From the NCBI RefSeq assembly GCF_014062315.1, contig NZ_JACGLT010000014.1, positions 22,020 through 86,019 of the forward strand: a DNA stretch of 64,000 bases, in the 5' to 3' direction. The DNA comes from Gelidibacter maritimus (GTDB lineage: Bacteria > Bacteroidota > Bacteroidia > Flavobacteriales > Flavobacteriaceae). Position numbers and translations under genes: made by a program. The notes beneath the pieces were generated by a model that saw only the letters and a list, made by a program, of their open reading frames with translations, ran no database searches and was not told the DNA's origin. Positions 18,500 to 27,692 of the stretch are shown piece after piece (the stretch's first letter is position 1; the number at the start of each line of letters is the position of its first letter).

Positions 18500-21400
18500 T
18501 TATTTTTTGTAGGTATAGGCATTTAAGCTTTCGTTATTTGTAATGATGATAAGTAGATTCTTATCTTTCATTTTTAAAGTAACTGTTTCTTTAACTTGAC
18601 CGTGAAACGGCTGAATACCGAACTCATAAACGGCATTCATTTCGGACAGATCTTTTAAAAACACCCCTTTTAAGGACGTATAAGCGCCGTGGTAGGTGTT
18701 AACTTTGAGCGAGTTTCCGCTGACCAACAACTGATCTTCATTATCTATGCTGATATTTGTAAACGAATTGATCGGAGCCAATTGAAGTTCTTGAGGAAAT
18801 TCAACAAATTCAGTAAAAACACCATTATCATTCCTTAAGTAACCAGATGCCAAAGTATGAACTTCATACTTTACAGCCTTAGCTATGGCATCGTGTGACA
18901 ATACTTCTTCTATAGTTTTCAGGGCGAAGTCCTTGTAATTTACAAACCTTTTACTGATGACATTCATCTGACTGGCAAGTTCATCTTTTGAATTGACTGG
19001 ATAATAGTTGCTGTCTTTGCCATAGGCTAAGACGGTCTCGTTCTTGCCATTTTGATCAAAATCAGAATAATACATTAACAATGGCGTCTCTGCCGTTGGA
19101 TTGAATCTGGTATTTAGTCCCCAATTTCCCAAGAGAATGTCCTTATCACCATCCCCATCAATATCATAACTTGCAATGGACTGCCATAAACCGTTCATGC
19201 CTTCGGGTAGCTCAACTAAATTTAGGGTTCCGTTTTTGTTCAAGTAAACCTTTGGTCCATCCCATTCTGTAGACACCAATAAATCCTTTACCCCATCATT
19301 GTCAATATCTGCCCAAACGGCTGATGTGACTTTTGAAGTCAAAGAAAAATCCTCGAGTTTATGGAATGTGCCCTGACCATCATTTACCAAAATATACGAG
19401 GATACTGCAAGACCAAAATCGTCTGGATCTGATAAGTTGCCTATAAATAAGTCCACGTCACCATCATTGTCAAAGTCGTAAGCTGCAACACAGGAGGTTA
19501 CCAATGGATTCCGTGGTATTTTATTCTCTGACTTTATGAACGACCCGTCAATATTGACATATAATCGGTCAGTTTCATAAGCTTTATCTCTTGTCCGATT
19601 GATTCCTGAAGCTACATAGAGGTCCAAATGCTTATTATTATTGGAATCAAAGAATACAGCGTCGTTATCTTCATATAAACTATCTTTTGCAATGGCTTCA
19701 ATATTCATCTCTCTAAAAGTGATGCCGTTGTTCAAGAATAACTTAGCGGGCTTTCCCGATGAATTTCCAATAAAGATATCATCAAAACCATTCTTATTAA
19801 TGTCCGCCACATCTACTGCAGGCCCTAAAGTAGAAACTTTGTAAGGAATTAATTTTTCCTGGACGAAATCATTATAATCATCCTCAGCATGATTGAAAGT
19901 GATTAATTTACTTTCTTTAAAATAACCTTCGTTAATCAATTTGTTCTCAAACCAATAGTCTTCTACTAAATCCTCGGCATAGGCAATTGTCAATTTTTGA
20001 TTGATTTTTGGTGTTTTAAGTGTCTGGAATTTTTGATCTGGCCATATCACTTGTAATGAATCAATTTCATAAGTATCGCCTAAACCAAAATGCAGACTAC
20101 CATCTGTTGCGGAGAGAAAGCCTCTGGATTTGAAAAGTTGTTTTAATTGGGATTTGCCATCGCTAAAAACAATAACTTTTGCGCCAATACCCTCCTTGTT
20201 CTGACCTTTGTAATCTAAGTTTACCGACAAATAATTCTTAGTGTTATTTGTTGTATTTTCATAAACATTAGCATATCCATTGAGATTGTTGATGACCAAA
20301 TCTAAATCGCCATCATTATCTAAATCGATATATATAGCGCCGTTGGAAAGCGAAGGCATGTTTTCAATCCACTCGCCTGTTCTATTTTCAAATTTATTCG
20401 AATTGCCTTCAAATATTTCATTAGCAACCCGACCGCTTGGCATTTCATTGATAGAATTATACAACCAATTTAATGCGCTTTCGGGACTTCTACCTCTAAA
20501 GGCACTGGCTACATATTTTCTAAAATCTAAATTATTGGGCCTTCTCAAAATCCCGTTAGACACAAACAGGTCCTGATGACCATCATTATTAAAATCTGCA
20601 ATGAGTGGCCCCCAACTCCAATCAGTATCTGCTATGTCATTATACAAAGCGGTCTCTGTAAAATAAGCACCTTTATTGTTAATTTGTAGCATATTCCGGG
20701 CATACTGATCCTTATAGCCCAATTCTCTCATACGCTCTTGCATATTAAACATGGCGTCATCTCCTTCAGACTCCTTAATGACTTTTTCGTCTTTTGGCAA
20801 CATATCTAAAGTGATCAAATCTTGGTAACCATTGCCATTGATGTCTGCTGCATCACTTCCCATTGAAAATCTACTTATTGTTGAAAATGCCATCTTTATT
20901 TGGTCCGAGAATGTCCCATCTTGATTGTTGATATAATAATAATCATCTTCATGAAAATCGTTGCATACATAAATATCATCCCAACCGTCATTGTTGAAAT
21001 CTGCAATGGTTGCACTAAGTCCGTACCCATTGATGCCTCCGTAAATATTTGCTTTGGCGCTAACATCAACAAATTTACCGTTGTCATTATTTAAGAGCAC
21101 ATCTCCAACAAGTGGAACCCGTTGGTCTCTAACATGTGAAGGCCCATGGGATAGTGTGGTATGAACGGCATGATTAACTATATAAACATCAAGATCACCG
21201 TCTTTATCGTAATCAAAAAAATAAGCTTGGGTTGAATATCCTTCAAAGTCCAAACCATACTCTTTGGACATTTCGGTAAAAGTCCCGTCACCGTTATTTA
21301 TAAAAAGCTCATTATGACCTTTAAAATCCAAAAGTCCAGAAACAGAACATAAGTAAATATCTAAATACCCATCATTGTTGATATCAACCATAGTAACACC

Positions 21401-21778
21401 GGTGTTCCAACTTGATTTACTGGAAACATTGGCCGTAGCAGTTATATCCTCAAATTCCATATTTCCTTTATTGAGATATAATTTATTTTCACCCGTATTG
21501 GAGACGAAGTACAAATCAGGAAGACCATCGTTATTGATATCTCCAGCCGCTACACCTCCTCCATTATAATAGTAGATATAATTGATGATGCTATGATTGA
21601 CATCCTCAACAATTGTGTTTTGAAAGGTGATATTGGTACGCTCGACTGGAAGTTTGTTGAATAAGAAATTGCTTTCCTTTAGTTGTTCATTTTGTTTGCT
21701 TTCTTCTTTACAACTGAAGCAACTTAGCATAACTATAAATACGAGATTGAATTTCGTCTTAAAAATAAGTTTTGACAT
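18500..21778 (-). CDS. VCBS/FG-GAP repeat lipoprotein with ASPIC/UnbV domain (CRTAC1-like)
   Basis: The 1092-residue protein has a lipobox (MLSCFSCKEES). It carries at least ten Ca-binding FG-GAP/VCBS loops such as DINNDGLPDLYF, DINNDGYLDIY, DYDKDGDLDVY, DFNNDGWDDIY, DINGNGYQDLI, DFNNDGHQDLF, DLDNDGDLDLV, DINKNGFDDIF, DFDNDGDVDLF and DIDGDGDKDIL. These predict two beta-propeller blocks. An ASPIC/UnbV domain (about 520-600, IGAKVIVFSDGKSQLKQLF to LHFGLGDTYEIDSLQVIWP) lies between the blocks. Such proteins are surface binding or scaffold proteins; no enzyme motif is visible. A complete promoter lies 79 bp upstream and the haloperoxidase-like gene follows after 3 bp. Confidence 0.93.
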   Translation of the reverse strand: MSKLIFKTKFNLVFIVMLSCFSCKEESKQNEQLKESNFLFNKLPVERTNITFQNTIVEDVNHSIINYIYYYNGGGVAAGDINNDGLPDLYFVSNTGENKLYLNKGNMEFEDITATANVSSKSSWNTGVTMVDINNDGYLDIYLCSVSGLLDFKGHNELFINNGDGTFTEMSKEYGLDFEGYSTQAYFFDYDKDGDLDVYIVNHAVHTTLSHGPSHVRDQRVPLVGDVLLNNDNGKFVDVSAKANIYGGINGYGLSATIADFNNDGWDDIYVCNDFHEDDYYYINNQDGTFSDQIKMAFSTISRFSMGSDAADINGNGYQDLITLDMLPKDEKVIKESEGDDAMFNMQERMRELGYKDQYARNMLQINNKGAYFTETALYNDIADTDWSWGPLIADFNNDGHQDLFVSNGILRRPNNLDFRKYVASAFRGRSPESALNWLYNSINEMPSGRVANEIFEGNSNKFENRTGEWIENMPSLSNGAIYIDLDNDGDLDLVINNLNGYANVYENTTNNTKNYLSVNLDYKGQNKEGIGAKVIVFSDGKSQLKQLFKSRGFLSATDGSLHFGLGDTYEIDSLQVIWPDQKFQTLKTPKINQKLTIAYAEDLVEDYWFENKLINEGYFKESKLITFNHAEDDYNDFVQEKLIPYKVSTLGPAVDVADINKNGFDDIFIGNSSGKPAKLFLNNGITFREMNIEAIAKDSLYEDNDAVFFDSNNNKHLDLYVASGINRTRDKAYETDRLYVNIDGSFIKSENKIPRNPLVTSCVAAYDFDNDGDVDLFIGNLSDPDDFGLAVSSYILVNDGQGTFHKLEDFSLTSKVTSAVWADIDNDGVKDLLVSTEWDGPKVYLNKNGTLNLVELPEGMNGLWQSIASYDIDGDGDKDILLGNWGLNTRFNPTAETPLLMYYSDFDQNGKNETVLAYGKDSNYYPVNSKDELASQMNVISKRFVNYKDFALKTIEEVLSHDAIAKAVKYEVHTLASGYLRNDNGVFTEFVEFPQELQLAPINSFTNISIDNEDQLLVSGNSLKVNTYHGAYTSLKGVFLKDLSEMNAVYEFGIQPFHGQVKETVTLKMKDKNLLIIITNNESLNAYTYKK

Positions 21779-22357
21779 GTTTTAACATAAAATTAACGGA
21801 CGTAAACTTAACAATATTTATGTTTTAATTACATAAAATTTCGATTTTTAGCCAATCAAAAATAATTCAGTAAGAATTTTCATCAAAAAATCAATAATTC
21901 GTTCATTTTAACTAAAAAACAAGAACAAATGATTATGACTGCCTATAAGGGGTTGTTAACAGAATTTTAACCTAAGGTTCTATAAACTTGAATAATCTTA
22001 ACATATCACATTCTTGTGTATGAATATGACTTAACTACAAACAATAGAGAGATTAGTTGGTCATATTTCCAAGAATGTAGAAAGAAGGCTGCTTTATAAA
22101 AATTACGTTAGATAAATTAGCGGTAATTAGTTATTGCATAAACCAAGCCTTAGAAAATGAGGTAAAGAAGATTATAATTAAATTTAGTCGCCAATTTATT
22201 TCTGAATCCTTACGCCGACTATATAGACGTGAATAAAAGTACAGCTTCAGCTACAGTTTTTTGATAGACCGTTATGCGAGGATTAGGTGATTGGGGGAGC
22301 CACTACATTATGTAGTTTAATTTCATGAAGTTTAGAAGGGATCATAAAGCAAGGCAT
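21779..22357. other. Gene-free AT-rich stretch
   Basis: About 580 bp upstream of the VCBS gene. Apart from the promoter at 21857-21887 I see no coding sequence, tRNA or strong hairpin. Short frames such as one beginning near 21929 stop within 15 codons. Confidence 0.6.
21857..21887 (-). promoter_or_regulatory. Complete Bacteroidota promoter for the VCBS-haloperoxidase operon
   Basis: On the minus strand, TTTG (21884-21887) is followed by a 19-bp spacer and TATTTTTG (21857-21864). This is the textbook Bacteroidota sigma-A layout TTTG-N19-TAnnTTTG. It predicts a leader of roughly 70 nt before the VCBS start. Confidence 0.7.
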
Positions 22358-22388
22358 AAAAAAACGACTCATTTGAGAGTCGTTTTTT
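22358..22388. terminator. Terminator hairpin downstream of acidic lipoprotein gene
   Basis: AAAAACGACTC and GAGTCGTTTTT form an 11-bp perfect stem with a short loop, flanked by A and T runs, directly after the 22399-22641 gene (minus strand). Confidence 0.85.
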
Positions 22389-22398
22389 CCTTTGAACC

Positions 22399-22641
22399 TT
22401 AATTATCGTCATTGTCAGTTTTATCCTTTATTTTGACATCGCCGTCATCATCAGTTTTAATTTTGACTTTTCGGTTTTCGGTTTCCATTTTAATTTTGTC
22501 GCCATCTTCACTGACATCAATATCAGCACCTTCATCTTGCATTTCATTTATGATTCTTTCCTTCTCAGTTTCTTCTCTGCAGGAAGTCAACGAAAAGGTC
22601 ATAAACAAAGACATCGTTGACATAAAAATTATTTTTTTCAT
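22399..22641 (-). CDS. Small acidic lipoprotein, hypothetical
   Basis: The 80-residue protein has a lipobox (FMTFSLTSCREE, Cys about 21). The mature part is about 60 residues, almost entirely charged and strongly acidic, with alternating Lys/Asp patterns near the C-terminus (KIKTDDDGDVKIKDK). No domain is recognised. The Asp-rich tail could bind calcium or simply be disordered. It has its own strong terminator. Existence is supported by the signal peptide and terminator; function unknown. Confidence 0.72.
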   Translation of the reverse strand: MKKIIFMSTMSLFMTFSLTSCREETEKERIINEMQDEGADIDVSEDGDKIKMETENRKVKIKTDDDGDVKIKDKTDNDDN

Positions 22642-22702
22642 AATATGAGTTTTAATATTTAGTGTAAAACTATCATACTATCAACAGTCGTTTTGACTGT
22701 AA

Positions 22703-24853
22703 TCAATAATTAAGTAACTCAATTATCTTTTGCTTCACCTTCTCGGTACTCGGAATCATAGTCTCCTCCAATATGGAATTCAGAGGAATAGCAGGCATAT
22801 TCTCACTGCCAATAGTCATCACCGGCGCATCTAAGAATTTAAAAGATGCTTCCTGAATCTTGCCTGCCAAAGCCCTTGCAAACGAATTGTTTGAAGGCTC
22901 TTCAGTTACCACAAGACACTTTCCTGTTTTCTTAACGGAGGTCATAATGGTCTCTTCGTCTAAAGGAAACAAGGTTCTTAAGTCGATAATTTCAATTTGA
23001 TCGCGCATGTCCAACTCACCAGATGCATTGTATGCCCAATGCACACCCATGCCGTAAGTAACAATAGTAATGGTCTCTTTATCTTCCTGTTTCCAAATTT
23101 CTTGAAGTACCCAAGCCTTGCCAAAAGGCAGCACATAATCTTCGCTTGGCTCAACAGATGTGGCGCCTTTAGTGCCCGGCACCTTGCTCCAATACAACCC
23201 TTTATGCTCCAAAATAACAACTGGATTTGGATCGTAATAGGCTGCTTTTATTAAGCCTTTTAGGTCGGCACCGTTGCTTGGATAAGCTATTTTAATGCCT
23301 CTAATATTAGTGACGATACTTTCCACTGACGATGAATGGTACGGACCTCCACTGCCATAAGCCCCAATTGGCACACGCAAAATCATGCTCACGGGCCATT
23401 TTCCATTAGATAAATAGCAGCTTCTACTGACTTCTGTAAATAATTGATTCAAGCCTGGCCAAATATAATCGGCAAATTGAACCTCAACGATTGGTTTTAG
23501 TCCAACAGCACTCATGCCAACGGTTGACCCCACTATAAAAGCTTCTTGAATGGGTGTATTGAAGACCCGATCATCTCCAAACTTTTGCGCCAAGGTTGCG
23601 GCCTCTCTGAAAACACCACCTAATCTGCCACCAACATCCTGTCCATAGAGCAAACATTCTTTATGTTTTCGCATTAATTCTTCTACGGCGAATAAAGCAC
23701 AATCAACCATAACGACTTTCTCAGCACCATTAGGAGAACGCTCGCCTTCTTCTTCAGTGATTGGCGTGGGTGCAAAATCGTGGGTGAATAAATCTTCTGG
23801 TTTTGGATCATCGGCTTTTAGGGCCATATTATAATCTTTCTCTACAGCCGTATGACATTCCTTTTCTAGAGTTTCTAAATCATCATTAGAAAACCCATGA
23901 TCCAATAACTGTTGCTTTAATACCGGATAAGGATCTCGAGATCTGGCTTCTTCCAAATCATCACGATACCATTCCATTCGCACGCCAGAGGTATGATGAT
24001 TCAGCAAAGGCACTTTAGCATGCACTAAAAATGGCCGACGTTCTTTACGAATGGTAGCAATCACTTTTTCAATGGCTTCATAACTCTCAATGAAATTGGC
24101 ACCATCAATTGTAATAGCTTCCAAACCTTTAAAGCCTTTTGCGTATTCAAAGGCATTCTGGGCTCGGGTTTCAGCAGCATTGGCCGAAATATCCCAATCG
24201 TTATCTTGTACCAAATATAAAATGGGTAATTTCTTAAGGACCGCCATTTGAAAGGCTTCCGCAACTTCGCCTTCGGTAATGGAGGCATCGCCTAAGGAGC
24301 AAACCACAATTGGCGCATTCCCGTTGCGGCGGGAAGCTTCTGAATGAACAGAGGCATCATAATCACTTAAAAATTCTTCTTCATCAGGAATTGATATTTT
24401 AGTTGTTTCGTTTTCCTCTTTAAAAAGATTACCGCCTTCGCGGTAAGAGAACCCCATAGCGACGCCAGTTGCAGGAATAGCTTGCATTCCAGTAGCTGAT
24501 GATTGATGGGGGATTTTAGGTTTGTCAAAATCCTTCAAACTTGGATGGCAATAGTAGGTGCGTCCCCCAGAAAACGGATCGTCTTTTTTAGCCAATAATT
24601 GCAGCATTAAATCGTAAGGTTTCAACCCGAAAGACAACAGCATTGCATCATCACGATAATACGGAAACGCATAATCCTGCGGCAGCAATTGCATGCCTAA
24701 AGCTATTTGGATGACTTCGTGACCTCTTGAGGTAGCGTGAACGTATTTGGATACTTGCTTGAAATTGGCTTCGTACAATTCGGACATTGCCTTGGCTGTA
24801 CAAAGATGTTTGAATGCTTTTTTTAATAGATCTTTACTTATGTTTTTTGACAC
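22703..24853 (-). CDS. Fused alpha/beta E1 of a 2-oxoacid dehydrogenase complex
   Basis: The 716-residue protein joins E1-alpha (about residues 1-340) and E1-beta (about 375-716), which are separate subunits in most bacteria. The thiamin diphosphate site is in CSLGDASITEGEVAEAFQMA through YLVQDNDWD. The beta half has LYGQDVGGRLGGVFREA and ADYIWPGLNQL. The family decarboxylates branched-chain or related 2-oxoacids and transfers the acyl group to the E2 lipoyl arm. It starts at GTG, 65 bp after E2, with a palindromic repeat in the gap. Its position at the end of the paa island suggests phenylpyruvate or other aryl 2-oxoacids as substrates (inference). E3 is not in the window. Confidence 0.93.
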   Translation of the reverse strand: MSKNISKDLLKKAFKHLCTAKAMSELYEANFKQVSKYVHATSRGHEVIQIALGMQLLPQDYAFPYYRDDAMLLSFGLKPYDLMLQLLAKKDDPFSGGRTYYCHPSLKDFDKPKIPHQSSATGMQAIPATGVAMGFSYREGGNLFKEENETTKISIPDEEEFLSDYDASVHSEASRRNGNAPIVVCSLGDASITEGEVAEAFQMAVLKKLPILYLVQDNDWDISANAAETRAQNAFEYAKGFKGLEAITIDGANFIESYEAIEKVIATIRKERRPFLVHAKVPLLNHHTSGVRMEWYRDDLEEARSRDPYPVLKQQLLDHGFSNDDLETLEKECHTAVEKDYNMALKADDPKPEDLFTHDFAPTPITEEEGERSPNGAEKVVMVDCALFAVEELMRKHKECLLYGQDVGGRLGGVFREAATLAQKFGDDRVFNTPIQEAFIVGSTVGMSAVGLKPIVEVQFADYIWPGLNQLFTEVSRSCYLSNGKWPVSMILRVPIGAYGSGGPYHSSSVESIVTNIRGIKIAYPSNGADLKGLIKAAYYDPNPVVILEHKGLYWSKVPGTKGATSVEPSEDYVLPFGKAWVLQEIWKQEDKETITIVTYGMGVHWAYNASGELDMRDQIEIIDLRTLFPLDEETIMTSVKKTGKCLVVTEEPSNNSFARALAGKIQEASFKFLDAPVMTIGSENMPAIPLNSILEETMIPSTEKVKQKIIELLNY

Positions 24854-24875
24854 GGATTCTATATTTTGTATTGTG

Positions 24876-24909
24876 AGACCTAACAGGTTTCAAAAAACCT
24901 GTTAGGTCT
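24876..24909. repeat. Palindromic repeat, AACCT/AGGTT family (perfect 15-bp arms)
   Basis: AGACCTAACAGGTTT and AAACCTGTTAGGTCT flank a 4-nt loop between E2 and E1. Related palindromes lie at 28513-28545, 33201-33231, 39265-39293 and 40290-40335. It could also act as an mRNA processing or attenuation hairpin between the two genes. Confidence 0.85.
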
Positions 24910-24918
24910 GTATTTATT

Positions 24919-26259
24919 TTAAATTGCTCTATTAACATCAAATTGCTCGAAATAATCAGCAACTCGACGAACAAAACTGCCTCCTAAGAAACCATCAACC
25001 ACGCGATGGTCAAACGACAAAGACAAATACATCATGCTCCTGATCGCTATTTCATCACCTTTTTCTGTTTCAATGACTTCCGCTCTTTTTTTGATGATCC
25101 CCAAGGCCAAAATGGCCACTTCTGGCTGATTGATGATGGGTGTCCCCATCACACTTCCAAAGGTACCAACGTTAGAAATAGTGAACGTACTGCCTTTAAT
25201 ATCGTCGCCTCCCAATTTATTGTCTCGCGCTTTATTGGCAAGGTCATTGACGTTTTCGGCCAAGGTCATCAAATCTTTGGTATCTGCATTTTTAACAACT
25301 GGAACAATCAAATTCCCACTCGGCAAGGCCGTTGCCATGCCTATATTGATATCTTCTTTCACGATAATGTTATTCCCATCCACAGAAGCATTGATGTTTG
25401 GAAAATCCTTAACCGCTTTGGCGACGGCTTCCACAAATAACGGCGTGAAGGTCAATCGCTCACCATATTTCTCTTGAAAAGCTTCCTTATTGGCGTTTCT
25501 CCAGTTGACCATATTGGTCATATCGGCTTCCACATAAGCGGTGACGTGTGGTGATGTATGTTTGGAATAGACCATATGATCGGCAATCATTTGGCGCATG
25601 CGATCCATTTCAATGATTTTTCCTTTGCCTTTATCAAAATTCAATTGCGGAATTCGGTATGCGGTCGGGTCTTGTGTTACGGGCTGTGCAAACTTATAGG
25701 GTCTTCCATCCTCAATATAATTGAAAACATCGCTTTTCCGTAATCGTCCCTCATGTCCAGTGGCTGGAATCCTTGCTAATTCTTCATAGCTGATATGGTG
25801 CTCCTTGGCAATTTTCAGAATTAGTGGCGAAAAGAAAGCATTTGAAGTTGAAGTCTGATAACCATGGAGAGGAATTGAAGTGGTTGATTTTGGTGCAGTT
25901 TTAGTTTGCTTTGACTTGTTTGGCTTTTGTACTATTTTTTCTTGAGTGTTCTCAGACTTAGTAGCTACAACCTTCTGTTCATTGGAGGTTATGTCTTCCG
26001 AAGCTTCAAAAATTGCAATAATTTCCCCCACCGGAACTACATCTTTTTCCTTAAACAAGGTTTGTATTAACTTACCGGATTGGGGTGCTGGGACTTCATT
26101 GTCAACCTTATCGGTAGCAACTTCCAGAATGATATCGCCCTCTTCAAAGCTGTCTCCTTCGTTGATGAGCCAACTGATGATTGTTCCCTCAGTGATACTT
26201 TCGCCCATTTTGGGCATCCTTAATTCCCACGAAAGTGGGAATCTCTTTTCTTTACTCAT
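24919..26259 (-). CDS. Dihydrolipoamide acyltransferase E2 of a 2-oxoacid dehydrogenase complex
   Basis: The 446-residue protein has a single N-terminal lipoyl domain (ATDKVDNEVPAP, lipoyl-Lys in DKVD), a linker rich in Lys, Thr and Ser, and an E3/E1-binding domain (about 138-178, ILKIAKEHHISYEELARIPA). The C-terminal catalytic domain has SFDHRVVDGFLGG near the end. It accepts the acyl group from E1 and passes it to CoA. The N-terminus MSKEKRFPLSWELRMPKMGES is odd: residues 6-13 are encoded by an inserted palindromic repeat (26223-26242) just before the conserved MPKMGES. Genes downstream and upstream are E1 (65 bp) and paaY (332 bp away). Confidence 0.94.
   Translation of the reverse strand: MSKEKRFPLSWELRMPKMGESITEGTIISWLINEGDSFEEGDIILEVATDKVDNEVPAPQSGKLIQTLFKEKDVVPVGEIIAIFEASEDITSNEQKVVATKSENTQEKIVQKPNKSKQTKTAPKSTTSIPLHGYQTSTSNAFFSPLILKIAKEHHISYEELARIPATGHEGRLRKSDVFNYIEDGRPYKFAQPVTQDPTAYRIPQLNFDKGKGKIIEMDRMRQMIADHMVYSKHTSPHVTAYVEADMTNMVNWRNANKEAFQEKYGERLTFTPLFVEAVAKAVKDFPNINASVDGNNIIVKEDINIGMATALPSGNLIVPVVKNADTKDLMTLAENVNDLANKARDNKLGGDDIKGSTFTISNVGTFGSVMGTPIINQPEVAILALGIIKKRAEVIETEKGDEIAIRSMMYLSLSFDHRVVDGFLGGSFVRRVADYFEQFDVNRAI
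26223..26242. repeat. Palindromic repeat inside the E2 coding sequence
   Basis: ATTCCCAC and GTGGGAAT flank GAAA. It belongs to the TTCC...GGAA family also seen at 31934-31951, 33167-33186, 33366-33385 and 38905-38922. Here it lies in frame and adds the residues FPLSWEL to the E2 N-terminus. Confidence 0.85.
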
Positions 26260-26591
26260 TGTTTCTTATTTTCAATCCTTCAAGGTTTTTGAATCCATGC
26301 GGATTAACCCTTTTTTATTGATTCTATATTACTTTCTTGTTTTGACATTGCGTTAGCGATTACTCAACCACACTTATTTGATAATTAAGAAATCGTGAAT
26401 GCTCAGCATTTGAACGATTTGTTTGAGCTCTCCCAACTTTTCGTTGGGAAGCGAGTAGTTAAAGTGCGACCCTTGGGTAACGCCCAACTATTTCAAATTA
26501 TAATCATCCTCCGTGTATGATACATTATCCTTCATAGCATTGCAATTAATACCGCGAACTGAATATAATATCTGCCCTCATCATTCTGCTT
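26260..26591. other. Gene-free gap between paaY and E2
   Basis: 332 bp without a convincing gene. A hairpin TCCCAAC/GTTGGGA occurs around 26433-26452. Small frames end within about 15 codons. The gap may hold a separate promoter for E2-E1, but I see no full consensus. Confidence 0.55.
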
Positions 26592-27206
26592 TTAATCAGA
26601 AGATTCCTCCTTTCGCAGGAAGTGTTCGCGAAGCGTCTTATACACATCTTCCTGTAACTTCATGTTTTCAGGAACCTCCCTTAATGGCTCTACTTCTCTT
26701 AAACTCTCATGGCAATCGGCTGGTAATTGCTGATAAAGTTGCGTTCCTTTAGTTTTCCAAGCAATCATTTCATCGCTTACTTGTTTAATTACCTTTGCCG
26801 GATTACCAACTACCAAACTGCGTTTTGGAATAATGGTTTCTGCTTTTACAAAACTCATGGCTCCAACGATGCATTCATCGCCAATTTCAGCATCATCCAT
26901 AATAACAGAATTCATCCCAATCAGGCAATTTCTACCCAAATTGGCACCGTGAATTATGGCACCATGACCAACATGAGCGCTTTCTTGTAGTCTAATCGAC
27001 TTGCCCGGAAACATGTGCACCGTGCAATTTTCTTGAACGTTGACACCATCCTCCAAAATAATCTGTCCCCAATCGCCGCGAATGGCTGCTCCTGGACCGA
27101 TATAGCAGTTTTTGCCGATAATGACATTTCCTGTGACTGCAGCTAATGGGTGCACAAAACTGGATTCGTGTACAACGGGAACGTAGTTGTTGAATTTATA
27201 GATCAT
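26592..27206 (-). CDS. paaY: PaaY-type hexapeptide-repeat protein (gamma-carbonic anhydrase fold)
   Basis: The 204-residue protein has a left-handed beta-helix made of hexapeptide repeats (VTGNVIIGKNCYIGPGAAIRG through VGNPAKVIK). The metal-ligand His residues occur in VHMFPG, AHVGHGAIIHG. In E. coli, PaaY is a thioesterase that clears dead-end CoA adducts of the phenylacetate pathway. The unusual C-terminal part after about residue 160 is helical and charged. The last residues (FLRKEESSD) lie within a degenerate palindromic repeat at 26604-26621. The gene follows the four-helix-bundle gene by 49 bp and belongs to the paa island. Confidence 0.92.
   Translation of the reverse strand: MIYKFNNYVPVVHESSFVHPLAAVTGNVIIGKNCYIGPGAAIRGDWGQIILEDGVNVQENCTVHMFPGKSIRLQESAHVGHGAIIHGANLGRNCLIGMNSVIMDDAEIGDECIVGAMSFVKAETIIPKRSLVVGNPAKVIKQVSDEMIAWKTKGTQLYQQLPADCHESLREVEPLREVPENMKLQEDVYKTLREHFLRKEESSD
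26604..26621. repeat. Degenerate TTCC/GGAA palindrome at the paaY 3' end
   Basis: TTCCTCC and GCAGGAA with one mismatch; codes for part of FLRKEE near the PaaY C-terminus. Same family as 31934-31951. Confidence 0.5.
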
Positions 27207-27220
27207 AGATAATAGAGTTT

Positions 27221-27250
27221 AGTGGGTAGTGGGTAGTGGGTAGTGGGTAG
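27221..27250. repeat. 7-bp tandem repeat AGTGGGT
   Basis: Four full copies of AGTGGGT plus AG, in the gap between the four-helix-bundle gene and paaY. Confidence 0.9.
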
Positions 27251-27255
27251 ATTGT

Positions 27256-27642
27256 TCATGTTTTCTTATTTTTTAAGTATTTCATTAAAGCAGACAACAT
27301 TTTATTAATTTCAACAAGCAAAGACCTGTTAACTTCACTTTGCTCAAATGTTATATAATTACGCAATCGTGCTTTTGTAGTTGCAGCGACACATTCTAAA
27401 GCACTACCGCGTGCGATTCTTAAATAATTTAAAAAACTTACATCAGAATTGCTCGAACCTTCAGCAATATCAAATGCAATGGAATCAGCGGCTCTTGCAA
27501 ATTGCGATGATAATCGATAAGATTCATAATTGGGAAAATGATTGATTTGTCCATGAACTAATTCACCAAATTCTATAGCCTTTTGGTATACTTTTAATTC
27601 CTCAAAATTAAAATGATATTTACTTTCCATAAACCATTTCAT
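27256..27642 (-). CDS. Four-helix bundle protein (23S rRNA IVS/S23 type)
   Basis: The 128-residue protein resembles the four-helix-bundle proteins first found in 23S rRNA intervening sequences. Signature parts are FEELKVYQKAIEFGELVHGQI, SSQFARAADSIAFDIAEG, and NYLRIARGSALECVAAT. The same fold occurs in the Avd accessory protein of diversity-generating retroelements. Members bind nucleic acid or act as pentameric scaffolds; the cellular role of stand-alone copies is unclear. Either the ATG at 27642 or the one at 27630 (MESKYHFNFEEL) may be used; the second gives the usual N-terminus. It interrupts the paa genes and has no visible link to phenylacetate. Confidence 0.88.
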   Translation of the reverse strand: MKWFMESKYHFNFEELKVYQKAIEFGELVHGQINHFPNYESYRLSSQFARAADSIAFDIAEGSSNSDVSFLNYLRIARGSALECVAATTKARLRNYITFEQSEVNRSLLVEINKMLSALMKYLKNKKT

Positions 27643-27692
27643 TTAACTTCCATTCTCTGCTACCCTCTACCATCTACACCCGCTACCCTCTT

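Noticed and set aside
22412-22648. 78-codon plus-strand frame opposite the acidic lipoprotein
   Set aside because: The minus-strand frame has a lipobox and its own terminator; the plus frame is its Ser/Leu-rich mirror.
25006-25477. Long plus-strand frames opposite the E2 gene
   Set aside because: They are antisense shadows of a well-supported gene and have no domain or signal.
27221-27250. Possible CRISPR-like array at the AGTGGGT repeat
   Set aside because: Direct 7-bp tandem copies without spacers; no cas genes in the window.
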